The notes under the pieces are model-generated. The model was not told the origin of the DNA and did not search any database. It saw only the letters and a program-made list of their open reading frames with translations. Shown in pieces: positions 1-6,161 of a stretch of 10,441 nucleotides of DNA. Made by a program: the position numbers and the translations under genes. Origin of the DNA: an uncultured Alistipes sp. (GTDB lineage Bacteria > Bacteroidota > Bacteroidia > Bacteroidales > Rikenellaceae); the NCBI GenBank assembly GCA_900766655.1, contig CAAFWE010000212.1, forward strand, positions 1-10,441, in the 5' to 3' direction. Numbering within the stretch: position 1 is the first letter of the stretch; every line of letters begins with the position of its first letter.

Positions 1-20
1 CTCCACCAAAAAAATCAGAG

Positions 21-120
21 GTAATTGAGCTATTTTTGTGCGAAGCAAGGCGACAAAACCGCAGCATAGTAAAGCCTATGTGAGGATTTTGGCGACCGAA
101 GCTATCGTGCAAAATTTACC
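21..120. repeat. Structured intergenic palindromic element
   Basis: No ORF is supported here. The stretch folds into a long interrupted hairpin. An outer stem pairs 34-46 with 101-114, with two G-U pairs and A104 bulged. A middle stem pairs 54-60 with 84-91, with A86 bulged. The apical hairpin is CATAG (65-69) / CTATG (76-80) with a 6-nt loop. GGCGAC occurs at 49-54 and again at 91-96. The element ends 2 bp from the rlmN stop codon. It could act in the rlmN transcript 3' end or be a dispersed Bacteroidales repeat. I recall similar intergenic hairpins built around a CATAG/CTATG core, but cannot verify that here. Strand is undetermined because the structure is symmetric. Confidence 0.5.
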
Positions 121-122
121 AA

Positions 123-1145
123 TCAGAACGATTTTCTCTCCGCTGACAGCAAACCACACGCCGCCTTAATATCTTCCCCTCGTGAGGCGCGAATGGTAGT
201 CATTATGCCTCGTTGGGTGAGGGAGTCACGGAAAGATATCATCTTCTCGTCGGAAGGGGAGAAGTATGGAGAATCGGGAATTTTGTGGAAACGGATGAGG
301 TTGATACGACACTTGATGCCATCGAGGAGACGACATAGCTCCTTGATGTGGCGTGGGGAGTCGTTGAGACCACTCATTACGATATACTCGAAGGATACAC
401 GACGCTGGTGGGTGAAGTCGTACTCACGAAGGATGTCGGCAATTTGTCGTATCGGATAGGCTCGCTCGATAGGCATAATCTGCTCGCGCTCCTCGTGGAA
501 AGGGTTGTGGAGCGAGATGGCGAGATGCACCTGTGTGGAGTCGAGGAAACGACGCAACTCGCGCGCTACGCCCGCTGTGGAGAGGGTGATGCGTGTTGGC
601 GACCATCCAAAGCCCCACTCCGAGGTGAGAATCTCGAGCGCACGCAACACATTATCGAGGTTGTCCAACGGTTCGCCCATACCCATAAAGACCACATTTG
701 TGAGACGCTCTCGCTCGGGCAATGATGCTATCTGATTGAGTATGTCGCAAGTGGAGAGCGAATGGTGCAGACCGAGTCGTGCGGTAGCGCAAAAGCGACA
801 CCCCATACGACATCCCGCCTGCGAGGAGACGCAGAGTGTAGCACGCTCACGATCAGGAATATAGGCAGACTCCACGAACTCGTTCTCGGAGGTGCGATAG
901 AGGTATTTCTTCGTACCATCCGACGATGTTTGCTCGCCCTCGGGCGCACGAAGACCAAGCTCGAAACGCTCGTTCAAGGCAGTGCGTGCAACCTTCGAGA
1001 GGTTGGTCATCTCGTCGATTGAGCGCACACCCTTGCGATAGAGCCAATCGGCAATCTGCTTCGCCACAAAGCGAGGCAACTTCATCTCGGCACATACCGA
1101 TTGAAGTTCGCTCAAAGTTTTACCGTATAAATATTCCTTCGCCAT
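123..1145 (-). CDS. rlmN: RlmN, dual-specificity 23S rRNA (adenine2503-C2)/tRNA methyltransferase
   Basis: A cytoplasmic radical-SAM enzyme that methylates C2 of A2503 in 23S rRNA and, in characterised homologues, A37 of some tRNAs. The protein is 340 residues, a normal family length. The 4Fe-4S cluster motif CRMGCRFC gives C112, C116 and C119, preceded by the typical segment LCVSSQAGC. The GMGEPLDN motif follows, as expected for SAM binding. The C-terminal segment RGEDIKAACG carries C330, the conserved cysteine that forms the covalent rRNA intermediate. The N-terminal accessory domain (about 1-95) fits the family. The start at 1145 gives the expected N-terminus (MAKEYLYGKT). The gene is transcribed alone and leftward, divergent from the 1235 gene across about 90 bp. 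No unusual features; codon use matches its neighbours. Confidence 0.97.
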   Translation of the reverse strand: MAKEYLYGKTLSELQSVCAEMKLPRFVAKQIADWLYRKGVRSIDEMTNLSKVARTALNERFELGLRAPEGEQTSSDGTKKYLYRTSENEFVESAYIPDRERATLCVSSQAGCRMGCRFCATARLGLHHSLSTCDILNQIASLPERERLTNVVFMGMGEPLDNLDNVLRALEILTSEWGFGWSPTRITLSTAGVARELRRFLDSTQVHLAISLHNPFHEEREQIMPIERAYPIRQIADILREYDFTHQRRVSFEYIVMSGLNDSPRHIKELCRLLDGIKCRINLIRFHKIPDSPYFSPSDEKMISFRDSLTQRGIMTTIRASRGEDIKAACGLLSAERKSF

Positions 1146-1155
1146 AAATCGTGTG

Positions 1156-1163
1156 CAAAATTA
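1156..1163 (-). promoter_or_regulatory. Possible -7 element for rlmN
   Basis: The minus strand reads TAATTTTG, matching the Bacteroidota TAnnTTTG -7 consensus, 10 bp before the rlmN start. No TTG or TTTG is seen at the expected 19-21 bp upstream, so the call is weak. Confidence 0.35.
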
Positions 1164-1182
1164 ACAATTTTTGCGGTTTTTA

Positions 1183-1213
1183 TTGATAGTTTTCCCAAAA
1201 TTTCGTACATTTG
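1183..1213 (+). promoter_or_regulatory. Bacteroidota-type promoter for the small ORF and EEP lipoprotein
   Basis: TTG at 1183-1185, a 20-bp spacer, then TACATTTG at 1206-1213, matching TTTG-N19-21-TAnnTTTG. Transcription should begin near 1217, leaving about an 18-nt leader before the ATG at 1235. The element also rules out the in-frame ATG at 1211, which overlaps the -7 box. Confidence 0.65.
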
Positions 1214-1234
1214 GTACCAATAATCCAAGCCAAG

Positions 1235-1393
1235 ATGAAGAGCAATGTAACAATAATTTCGGGCGAGGCAAGCAACTACCGCTACCCCACCATCGAAACC
1301 CTCAATGTAGTGTGCGAGAGGGGTTTCGAGGCGAGCCTACCTGGTGTGACCATCGACCCTTGGGGCAACGACAACGACTCACTCGAATTGTAA
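1235..1393 (+). CDS. Small hypothetical protein (52 aa) leading an operon
   Basis: A 52-residue ORF beginning MKSNVTIISG and ending GNDNDSLEL. It has no signal peptide, membrane segment or enzymatic motif. It sits directly behind a good promoter, and its stop codon is 3 bp before the next start, so it would be the first gene of a two-gene transcript. Its layout (a Tyr-Pro motif, a 'CERGFEASLPG' stretch, then an acidic Trp/Gly/Asp-rich tail) resembles short uncharacterised Bacteroidales peptides often found beside fimbrillin-like lipoprotein genes, which typically read 'Y-x-x-P-E-x-E-V ... E-G ... S' followed by an acidic end. That resemblance is from memory and unverified. A longer start at 1211 would add 8 residues but lies inside the promoter. 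The alternative is a non-coding or leader ORF that couples translation to the downstream gene. Confidence 0.6.
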   Translation: MKSNVTIISGEASNYRYPTIETLNVVCERGFEASLPGVTIDPWGNDNDSLEL

Positions 1394-1396
1394 AAT

Positions 1397-3040
1397 ATGC
1401 AAACTATGAAGAATATTTTCCTACTCTCGATAGCCACAATTTTGCTCCTTGCGAGTTGCACCTCAAGCGACGAAGCGACAACGGGCGATGGCACATTTTC
1501 CATCTACGCACCCGTCTCGCGCACCACGAATAGTGGCTCGAACACCCTCTGGGCGATGGGCGATGCGATAAACATCCTACACGCCGAGGCAGAGGGCAGT
1601 AACTATGTTGCGGATGGGGCATTTCAGCTCAATGATATTTCGACAGGCCGCTTCGTGGGCACTCTTGGCGATAAATTGAGCTCGGGCGCAAGCTACGACT
1701 GGTATGCGTCATACCCCTACACCACCCTACTTTCTGCGCCAAACGGAGCATTCGTGATTGGTAACACAGCGGGCGTATCGCAAATCCAATCGGGCAACAA
1801 CAGTTCGGCCCATATGGCTGGCGAGCATATGCCTCTTGTGGGCAAAGCCAGCGCAGTGGCCGCAGAGCGAGCTCCTATGCTCACGATGAAGAATGCCGCA
1901 TCGGCGGCAAAGTTCGTCATTCACAACGCATTAGACGAGTCGATAACCATCAAGAGCATCGAACTGACGGCGCCAAATCACAACCTAACTGGCTCGTTCA
2001 ATATCGACTTTGCGAACACTTCGAAGATTAGCTACACGCCTATTGAGACATCGGACAAAGCTACGCTCGAGGTGGTCGATGGCGAGAGCATAGCATCTGC
2101 TGGCGAGGCCTCGTTCTATATGGCAATCGCACCTTTCGCTGCGGTTATGGGCGAGCATCTCACCTTCAAGGTCACCCTCCTCACCTCGCAAGGCGAAAGG
2201 AGCATCGAGAAGACGCACACCCTCACAAGCGAACTCACCTTCACAGCCGGCAAGACAAAGGAGATTACGCTCAATTGTGGCGAGGAGTTGAAGGTTGTGA
2301 AACTTCCGCTCAACGAACTTCCGCCATTGGCATCGGAGGAGTCACAGCTACGCTTACGCATACTCTGCTATAACATACGCAACTGCAAAGGGTCGGACAA
2401 CGTAATTGACTACAAGCGCGTTGCTGGCGTCATCAGTCGCTGCAATGCCGACGTGGTGGCGCTGCAGGAGGTGGATAGTGTGACAGGTCGTCACCCACTC
2501 GACCTATCGAAGCATTTGGGCGATATGACGGGCCACTACGCCACCTTTGGAGCAGCGGTAAACTACTCGGGAGGCAAGTATGGCGTTGCGGTGCTCTCGA
2601 AGGAGAAGCCAAAATCGTGGCGCACCGTAAAGTTGCCTTGCAGCAGCGAGGAGCGCGTATTGCTGATTGTGGAGTTCGAGAGTTACTACTTCTGTAGCAC
2701 CCACTTCTCGTTGCACGAGGAGTACCGCCTGAAGGCTGTCGACATCATTGCCGAGGAGGTCTCCAAACTCAACAAGCCAGTATTCCTCGCTGGCGACCTG
2801 AACGCCACTCCCGACTCGTCGGTTTTGAGTGCTCTGCGACTCAACTTTGAGCTCTTCGAGAAGGTTGGCTCTCCGCTCACCTTCCCAGCTTCGGCTCCAA
2901 ACCGAGAGATTGACTATGTGGGTATGCGTAAGATGTCGCTCTACTACCCGATTATCTACGAGCACTATGTGGTCAACGCGCCCGTCGAGTCGGACCATCG
3001 CCCTATTTTGGCCGATGTCGAGGTCTTCAAATCGCTCTAA
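1397..3040 (+). CDS. Lipoprotein: fimbrillin-like N-terminus fused to endonuclease/exonuclease/phosphatase (EEP) domain
   Basis: A predicted outer-membrane or surface lipoprotein of 547 residues. The signal peptide ends in a lipobox LLAS|C (Cys21 from the 1397 start), and the following residues TSSDE resemble a Bacteroidota lipoprotein export signal. The ATG at 1406 gives a cleaner signal peptide (MKNIFLLS) and may be the true start. Residues about 35-295 resemble Mfa/fimbrillin-like beta-sandwich domains ('SRTTNSGSNTLWAMGDAINI', then a 'YASYPYT' segment). Residues about 318-545 are an EEP-fold hydrolase. It carries LCYNIRN near the start, the metal ligand Glu in LQEV (E358), GDLNATPD (D467, N469) and SDHRPI (D533, H534), so all catalytic positions are intact. 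The family includes nucleases, sphingomyelinases and phosphodiesterases; the substrate cannot be read from sequence. It follows the small ORF closely and is probably cotranscribed. Confidence 0.85.
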   Translation: MQTMKNIFLLSIATILLLASCTSSDEATTGDGTFSIYAPVSRTTNSGSNTLWAMGDAINILHAEAEGSNYVADGAFQLNDISTGRFVGTLGDKLSSGASYDWYASYPYTTLLSAPNGAFVIGNTAGVSQIQSGNNSSAHMAGEHMPLVGKASAVAAERAPMLTMKNAASAAKFVIHNALDESITIKSIELTAPNHNLTGSFNIDFANTSKISYTPIETSDKATLEVVDGESIASAGEASFYMAIAPFAAVMGEHLTFKVTLLTSQGERSIEKTHTLTSELTFTAGKTKEITLNCGEELKVVKLPLNELPPLASEESQLRLRILCYNIRNCKGSDNVIDYKRVAGVISRCNADVVALQEVDSVTGRHPLDLSKHLGDMTGHYATFGAAVNYSGGKYGVAVLSKEKPKSWRTVKLPCSSEERVLLIVEFESYYFCSTHFSLHEEYRLKAVDIIAEEVSKLNKPVFLAGDLNATPDSSVLSALRLNFELFEKVGSPLTFPASAPNREIDYVGMRKMSLYYPIIYEHYVVNAPVESDHRPILADVEVFKSL

Positions 3041-3058
3041 AAACGACCACTACGAGGC

Positions 3059-3084
3059 AAAATGCAATCTTTTTTGCAATTTTT
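3059..3084 (+). terminator. Weak intrinsic terminator after the EEP lipoprotein
   Basis: AAAATGCAA pairs with TTGCA(A)TTTT around a short T-rich loop, and the downstream arm runs into five T. The stem is AT-rich with a single bulged A, so termination would be modest. It lies 19 bp after the stop codon. Confidence 0.35.
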
Positions 3085-3118
3085 CGGATGTTGCTATTAT
3101 TTTTTCAAAAATAATATC

Positions 3119-3126
3119 TATATTTG
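3119..3126 (+). promoter_or_regulatory. Candidate -7 element for the TonB-family gene
   Basis: TATATTTG fits TAnnTTTG. The nearest TTG (3091-3093) is 25 bp upstream, longer than the usual 19-21, so the -33 element is poor. A second match, TAAATTTG at 3165-3172, is closer to the gene but has no -33 partner. Confidence 0.4.
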
Positions 3127-3134
3127 TGGTTGAT

Positions 3135-3161
3135 TAGGTAGCGAGTGATAACTCACACCTA
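3135..3161 (+). other. Hairpin in the presumed 5' leader of the TonB-family gene
   Basis: TAGGT (3135-3139) pairs with ACCTA (3157-3161), and inside it GAGT (3143-3146) pairs with ACTC (3151-3154) around a GATA loop. If transcription starts just after 3126, the hairpin is at the 5' end of the message, where it could protect or regulate the RNA. It does not match a riboswitch I know. Confidence 0.3.
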
Positions 3162-3197
3162 CGATAAATTTGCGATAAATTAAAAACTGATAGAATA

Positions 3198-3881
3198 ATG
3201 GAGATTAAAAAGAATCCCGAAGTAGATGTACAAAACAAGCGAATCCTCTTGTTTGAGATTGGCTTTGCTGTATCATTGTTAGTGGTTATTTCAGCATTCC
3301 TCTACACTCCACGCGAGTACCGCATCGAGCAGGTAGAGCAGGTTGTAGCAGTAGTCGAGGAGGAGATTACCGAGATTACTCGTCAGGACCAGAAGCCACC
3401 AGAGCCACCAAAGCGTACCGAGATTACCGTTATCACCGATGTGCTCAGCATCGTAACCAACGACGAGAAGATCTCGACCAATGTGGACTTTGCCGAGTTC
3501 GCCGAGGATGTTGAGATCGTTCAGCAGGTTGCAGTTGAGGAGGAGACCATCGAGGATGACCAGCCATTCGTTAAGGTAGAGCAGATGCCTTCGTTTATGG
3601 GTGGTGACCTTATGACCTTCCGTAACTGGGTGATGAGCAAGGTGCGTTTCCCACAGATTGCGTTGGAGAACCAGATCAGTGGTCAGGTGCTTCTCTCATT
3701 CGTGGTTGAGCGCGACGGTTCGCTCACCAACATCCAGGTGCTCCGTACTCCAGATGCGTCGCTTTCTGACGAGGCTATCCGCGTATTGAAGTCGTCGCCA
3801 AAGTGGACTCCTGGTAAGCAGCGTAACCAGGCTGTGCGTGTGAAGTACACACTCCCAATCGAGTTCCGTATCCAGAACTAA
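3198..3881 (+). CDS. TonB-family energy transducer
   Basis: An inner-membrane-anchored periplasmic protein that would couple the ExbB/ExbD proton-driven motor to TonB-dependent outer-membrane transporters. It has 227 residues: a short cytoplasmic N-terminus, one membrane segment at 16-36, a periplasmic linker at about 37-125, and a TonB C-terminal domain at about 130-226. The domain contains the typical stretches 'PSFMGGDLMTFRNWVMSKVRFP' in part, 'GQVLLSFVVERDGSL', 'DEAIRVLKSSPKWTPGKQ' and 'YTLPIEFRI'. The linker has only a short proline-basic patch (KPPEPPKR, 66-73) and is otherwise rich in Glu, Asp and Val, unlike the long Pro/Lys linker of classical TonB. No exbB or exbD is nearby. Bacteroidales genomes usually carry many TonB paralogues, so which transporters it serves cannot be stated. 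It is followed by a strong terminator. Confidence 0.92.
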   Translation: MEIKKNPEVDVQNKRILLFEIGFAVSLLVVISAFLYTPREYRIEQVEQVVAVVEEEITEITRQDQKPPEPPKRTEITVITDVLSIVTNDEKISTNVDFAEFAEDVEIVQQVAVEEETIEDDQPFVKVEQMPSFMGGDLMTFRNWVMSKVRFPQIALENQISGQVLLSFVVERDGSLTNIQVLRTPDASLSDEAIRVLKSSPKWTPGKQRNQAVRVKYTLPIEFRIQN

Positions 3882-3900
3882 TATCACACAACAGAGATAG

Positions 3901-3928
3901 AAAGCCGGGCTATAACTGCTCGGCTTTT
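3901..3928 (+). terminator. Intrinsic terminator between the TonB-family gene and hflX
   Basis: The 10-bp stem AAAGCCGGGC / GCTCGGCTTT (one G-T pair) has a 7-nt loop and ends in a run of four T. It begins 20 bp after the TonB-family stop codon and ends 15 bp before the hflX start codon. Confidence 0.8.
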
Positions 3929-3943
3929 ATTAGATAGAAGAAT

Positions 3944-5167
3944 ATGACCGAACAGAAAAAAGATAAAAAAGAGAAGAGCATCCCTGTCGAGATCAATCGC
4001 GAGGAGCACGCAGTCTTGGTGGCTGTGATTCGCGACGGACAGGACCCACGCCAAGCCGAGGAGTTTCTTGACGAGTTGGAGTTCTTGGCCGAGACCGCTT
4101 CGATCATCACCGATAGACGCTTCACACAGCGACTCTCGCAACCCTCGTCACGCATCTATGTGGGCCCAGGTAAGCTCGAGGAGATTGCAGCCTACTGCGA
4201 GGAGCACGAGATAAATGTGGTGATTTTCGACGATGAGCTTTCCCCTTCGCAGACTCGCAACATCGAGGCCGCAATGCCTTGTCGTGTGATTGACCGCACA
4301 CGCCTTATCCTCGACATCTTCCGTCAGCGTGCGCAGACCGCCTACGCCAAGACTCAGGTCGAGCTGGCGCAGTGCGAGTATATGTTACCTCGCCTGGCTG
4401 GTATGTGGACCCACCTCGAGCGTCAGCGAGGAGGTACGGGTACGCGTGGCGGTGCTGGTGAGCGCGAGATTGAGACCGACCGTCGTATCGTGCGCAACCG
4501 CATAACCAAGCTGAAGGAGGATCTCAAGAAGATTGACAAGCAGATGGCGGTACAGCGTTCGAATCGTGGCGGTATGGTGCGTGTCTCGTTGGTGGGTTAC
4601 ACCAATGTCGGCAAGTCGACACTGATGAACCTCATCTCCAAGAGCGAGGTCTTTGCCGAGAACAAGCTCTTTGCTACCCTCGACACCACAGTGCGTAAGG
4701 TGGTCTTCGACAACCTTCCATTCTTACTCTCGGACACCGTAGGTTTCATCCGCAAGCTCCCTACCGAGCTTATCGAGTCGTTCAAGTCGACCTTGGACGA
4801 GGTGCGCGAGGCAGATTTGTTGATTCACGTCGTGGATATCTCGCATCCGCAGTTCGAGGAGCAGATCGATGTGGTGAAGCAGACTCTGCAGGATATTGGT
4901 GCGGGCGACAAGCCGGTCTACCTCGTATTCAACAAGATAGATGCCTACACCTACACTCCGAAGGAGGAGGATGACCTCACCCCAGCGACCAAGGAGAATC
5001 GCTCACTCGAGGATTTGAAGCAGAGTTGGTTTGCAAAGCAGAACACCCCTTGCATATTTATCTCGGCAGTCGAGCGCATCAATATCGAGAAGTTCCGCAC
5101 CGACCTGTATGGTATGGTACGCGAGATTCACTGCGGACGCTACCCATTCAACAACTTTTTGTATTAA
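3944..5167 (+). CDS. hflX: GTPase HflX, ribosome-associated
   Basis: A cytoplasmic translational GTPase that binds the 50S subunit and in characterised bacteria splits stalled ribosomes, for example after heat or antibiotic stress. The protein has 407 residues. Its N-terminal HflX domain includes VGPGKLEEI and 'DRTRLILDIFRQRAQT' from D117. A glycine-rich loop follows at about 163-175, then a coiled coil. The G domain has G1 GYTNVGKST (218-226), G3 DTVGF (264-268), G4 NKID (330-333) and G5 SA (374-375). The glycine-rich loop, DRT motif and G1 are family signatures. The C-terminus is short, ending soon after the G domain (CGRYPFNNFLY), without the long extra domain of some homologues. No good promoter is visible between the upstream terminator and the start codon. 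upp lies 66 bp downstream and may be cotranscribed. Confidence 0.97.
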   Translation: MTEQKKDKKEKSIPVEINREEHAVLVAVIRDGQDPRQAEEFLDELEFLAETASIITDRRFTQRLSQPSSRIYVGPGKLEEIAAYCEEHEINVVIFDDELSPSQTRNIEAAMPCRVIDRTRLILDIFRQRAQTAYAKTQVELAQCEYMLPRLAGMWTHLERQRGGTGTRGGAGEREIETDRRIVRNRITKLKEDLKKIDKQMAVQRSNRGGMVRVSLVGYTNVGKSTLMNLISKSEVFAENKLFATLDTTVRKVVFDNLPFLLSDTVGFIRKLPTELIESFKSTLDEVREADLLIHVVDISHPQFEEQIDVVKQTLQDIGAGDKPVYLVFNKIDAYTYTPKEEDDLTPATKENRSLEDLKQSWFAKQNTPCIFISAVERINIEKFRTDLYGMVREIHCGRYPFNNFLY

Positions 5168-5233
5168 AGCCCCAAAGACTGACATCCATAAGCAAAACGC
5201 TAATGGCTAAATAAAATATAAATATATATAGGT

Positions 5234-5887
5234 ATGTTGCATATTTTAGACAATCAGAACAGCATCATCAACAAATTCCTCGCGCAGTTGCGAGATGTAA
5301 ATATACAGAAGGACTCGATGCGTTTCCGCCGCAACTTGGAGCGCATTGGCGAGTGCACAGCCTACGAGCTGTCGAAGAGTCTGAACTATGCTCCGAAGGC
5401 GGTGACAACCCCACTTGCGGAGGCTGAGGTGCAATCTATTGCAGATGAGGTGGTTGTAGCGACCATTCTTCGTGCGGGATTACCACTTAATCAGGGTTTG
5501 ATGAACTACTTCGACGATGCCAGCAACGCCTTTGTGTCGGCCTATCGCAGCTACATCAGCGAGAGCGAGTTCGAGATTAAGGTGGAGTATATTGCCTGCC
5601 CACCGCTGGAGGGTAAGACGCTGATACTCTGCGACCCTATGCTCGCCTCGGGCACCTCGATGGTGGCAGCCTATGAGGCACTCTGCGCTCGCGGTGGCAA
5701 GCCAGCACACACACATATCGTCGCGGTACTCGGTTGTCAGGAGGGTGTCGACTATGTGCTCAACCACACAAACCCCGAAGAGGTAGACCTATGGGTTGCT
5801 ACGGTGGACCCTGTGCTCAATCCGCACAAATATATCGTTCCAGGCTTGGGCGATGCGGGTGACTTGTGCTTTGGCGAGAAGTTGTAG
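5234..5887 (+). CDS. upp: Uracil phosphoribosyltransferase
   Basis: A cytoplasmic pyrimidine-salvage enzyme that converts uracil and PRPP to UMP. The protein has 217 residues, normal for the family. The PRPP-binding loop DPMLASGTS begins at D134, preceded by the hydrophobic strand TLILC. The N-terminal half has RNLERIGECTAYELSKSL and 'VVVATILRAGLPLNQGL', the usual flexible-loop region. The C-terminus ends in PGLGDAGDLCFG, the conserved uracil-binding segment. The ATG at 5234 is preceded by an AT-rich stretch and gives the expected N-terminus (MLHILDNQNS). It is 66 bp from hflX with no terminator between, so it probably shares that transcript. No oddities. Confidence 0.97.
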   Translation: MLHILDNQNSIINKFLAQLRDVNIQKDSMRFRRNLERIGECTAYELSKSLNYAPKAVTTPLAEAEVQSIADEVVVATILRAGLPLNQGLMNYFDDASNAFVSAYRSYISESEFEIKVEYIACPPLEGKTLILCDPMLASGTSMVAAYEALCARGGKPAHTHIVAVLGCQEGVDYVLNHTNPEEVDLWVATVDPVLNPHKYIVPGLGDAGDLCFGEKL

Positions 5888-5903
5888 CAAAGGGCTGTAA
5901 GTT

Positions 5904-5921
5904 GGCTGCTAAAAAGCAGCC
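5904..5921 (+). terminator. Hairpin after upp, possible terminator
   Basis: GGCTGC, the loop TAAAAA, then GCAGCC form a perfect 6-bp stem 16 bp after the upp stop. No T run follows, so it may be a stability hairpin rather than an intrinsic terminator. A second imperfect hairpin, GCGACAAC / GTTATCGC (5948-5969, one mismatch), lies downstream. Confidence 0.4.
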
Positions 5922-6025
5922 GCCAAGTGCGCCTCCATCACAAAAAAGCGACAACTCGTTGGTTATCGCACAACTGCACCAATTTTCAAAATCTATTAAC
6001 AAATTATTAAAAAAATAAAAAAATA

Positions 6026-6057
6026 TTTGGACAAATCGCATCAATACACTATATTTG
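6026..6057 (+). promoter_or_regulatory. Strong Bacteroidota-type promoter for the BACON lipoprotein
   Basis: TTTG at 6026-6029, a 20-bp spacer and TATATTTG at 6050-6057 match both consensus elements exactly. The upstream region 5995-6025 is almost entirely A and T, like an UP element. The expected start is near 6061-6064, about 100 nt before the start codon. A lesser match, TAACTTTA (6123-6130), is nearer the gene but has no -33 element. Confidence 0.75.
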
Positions 6058-6065
6058 CATAAACG

Positions 6066-6088
6066 AAACGGGTTAAAATCCGTTTTTT
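6066..6088 (+). terminator. Terminator-like hairpin at the 5' end of the leader (possible attenuator)
   Basis: AAACGG, an 8-nt loop, then CCGTTT form a stem that ends in six consecutive T. It would lie within the first 25 or so nucleotides of the transcript from the 6026-6057 promoter. It may be an early attenuator or a protective 5' hairpin, or the terminator of upp transcripts that read through. Confidence 0.5.
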
Positions 6089-6161
6089 GCATTTAAGATA
6101 AGCAATAGAAACTTACAATTTGTAACTTTACACTAATTTTTAATTTTAAATTTTCACTATT

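Noticed and set aside
348..725. 125-codon + strand ORF opposite rlmN
   Set aside because: It is antisense to a clear rlmN with all cysteine motifs, has no recognisable motif and no promoter. It is a shadow of the GC-biased codons.
2504..2998. 164-codon - strand ORF opposite the EEP domain
   Set aside because: It mirrors the conserved EEP coding frame and has no domain or start signals of its own.
3882..5887. The TonB-family gene, hflX and upp as one simple operon
   Set aside because: A strong intrinsic terminator separates the TonB-family gene from hflX; only hflX-upp linkage is plausible.
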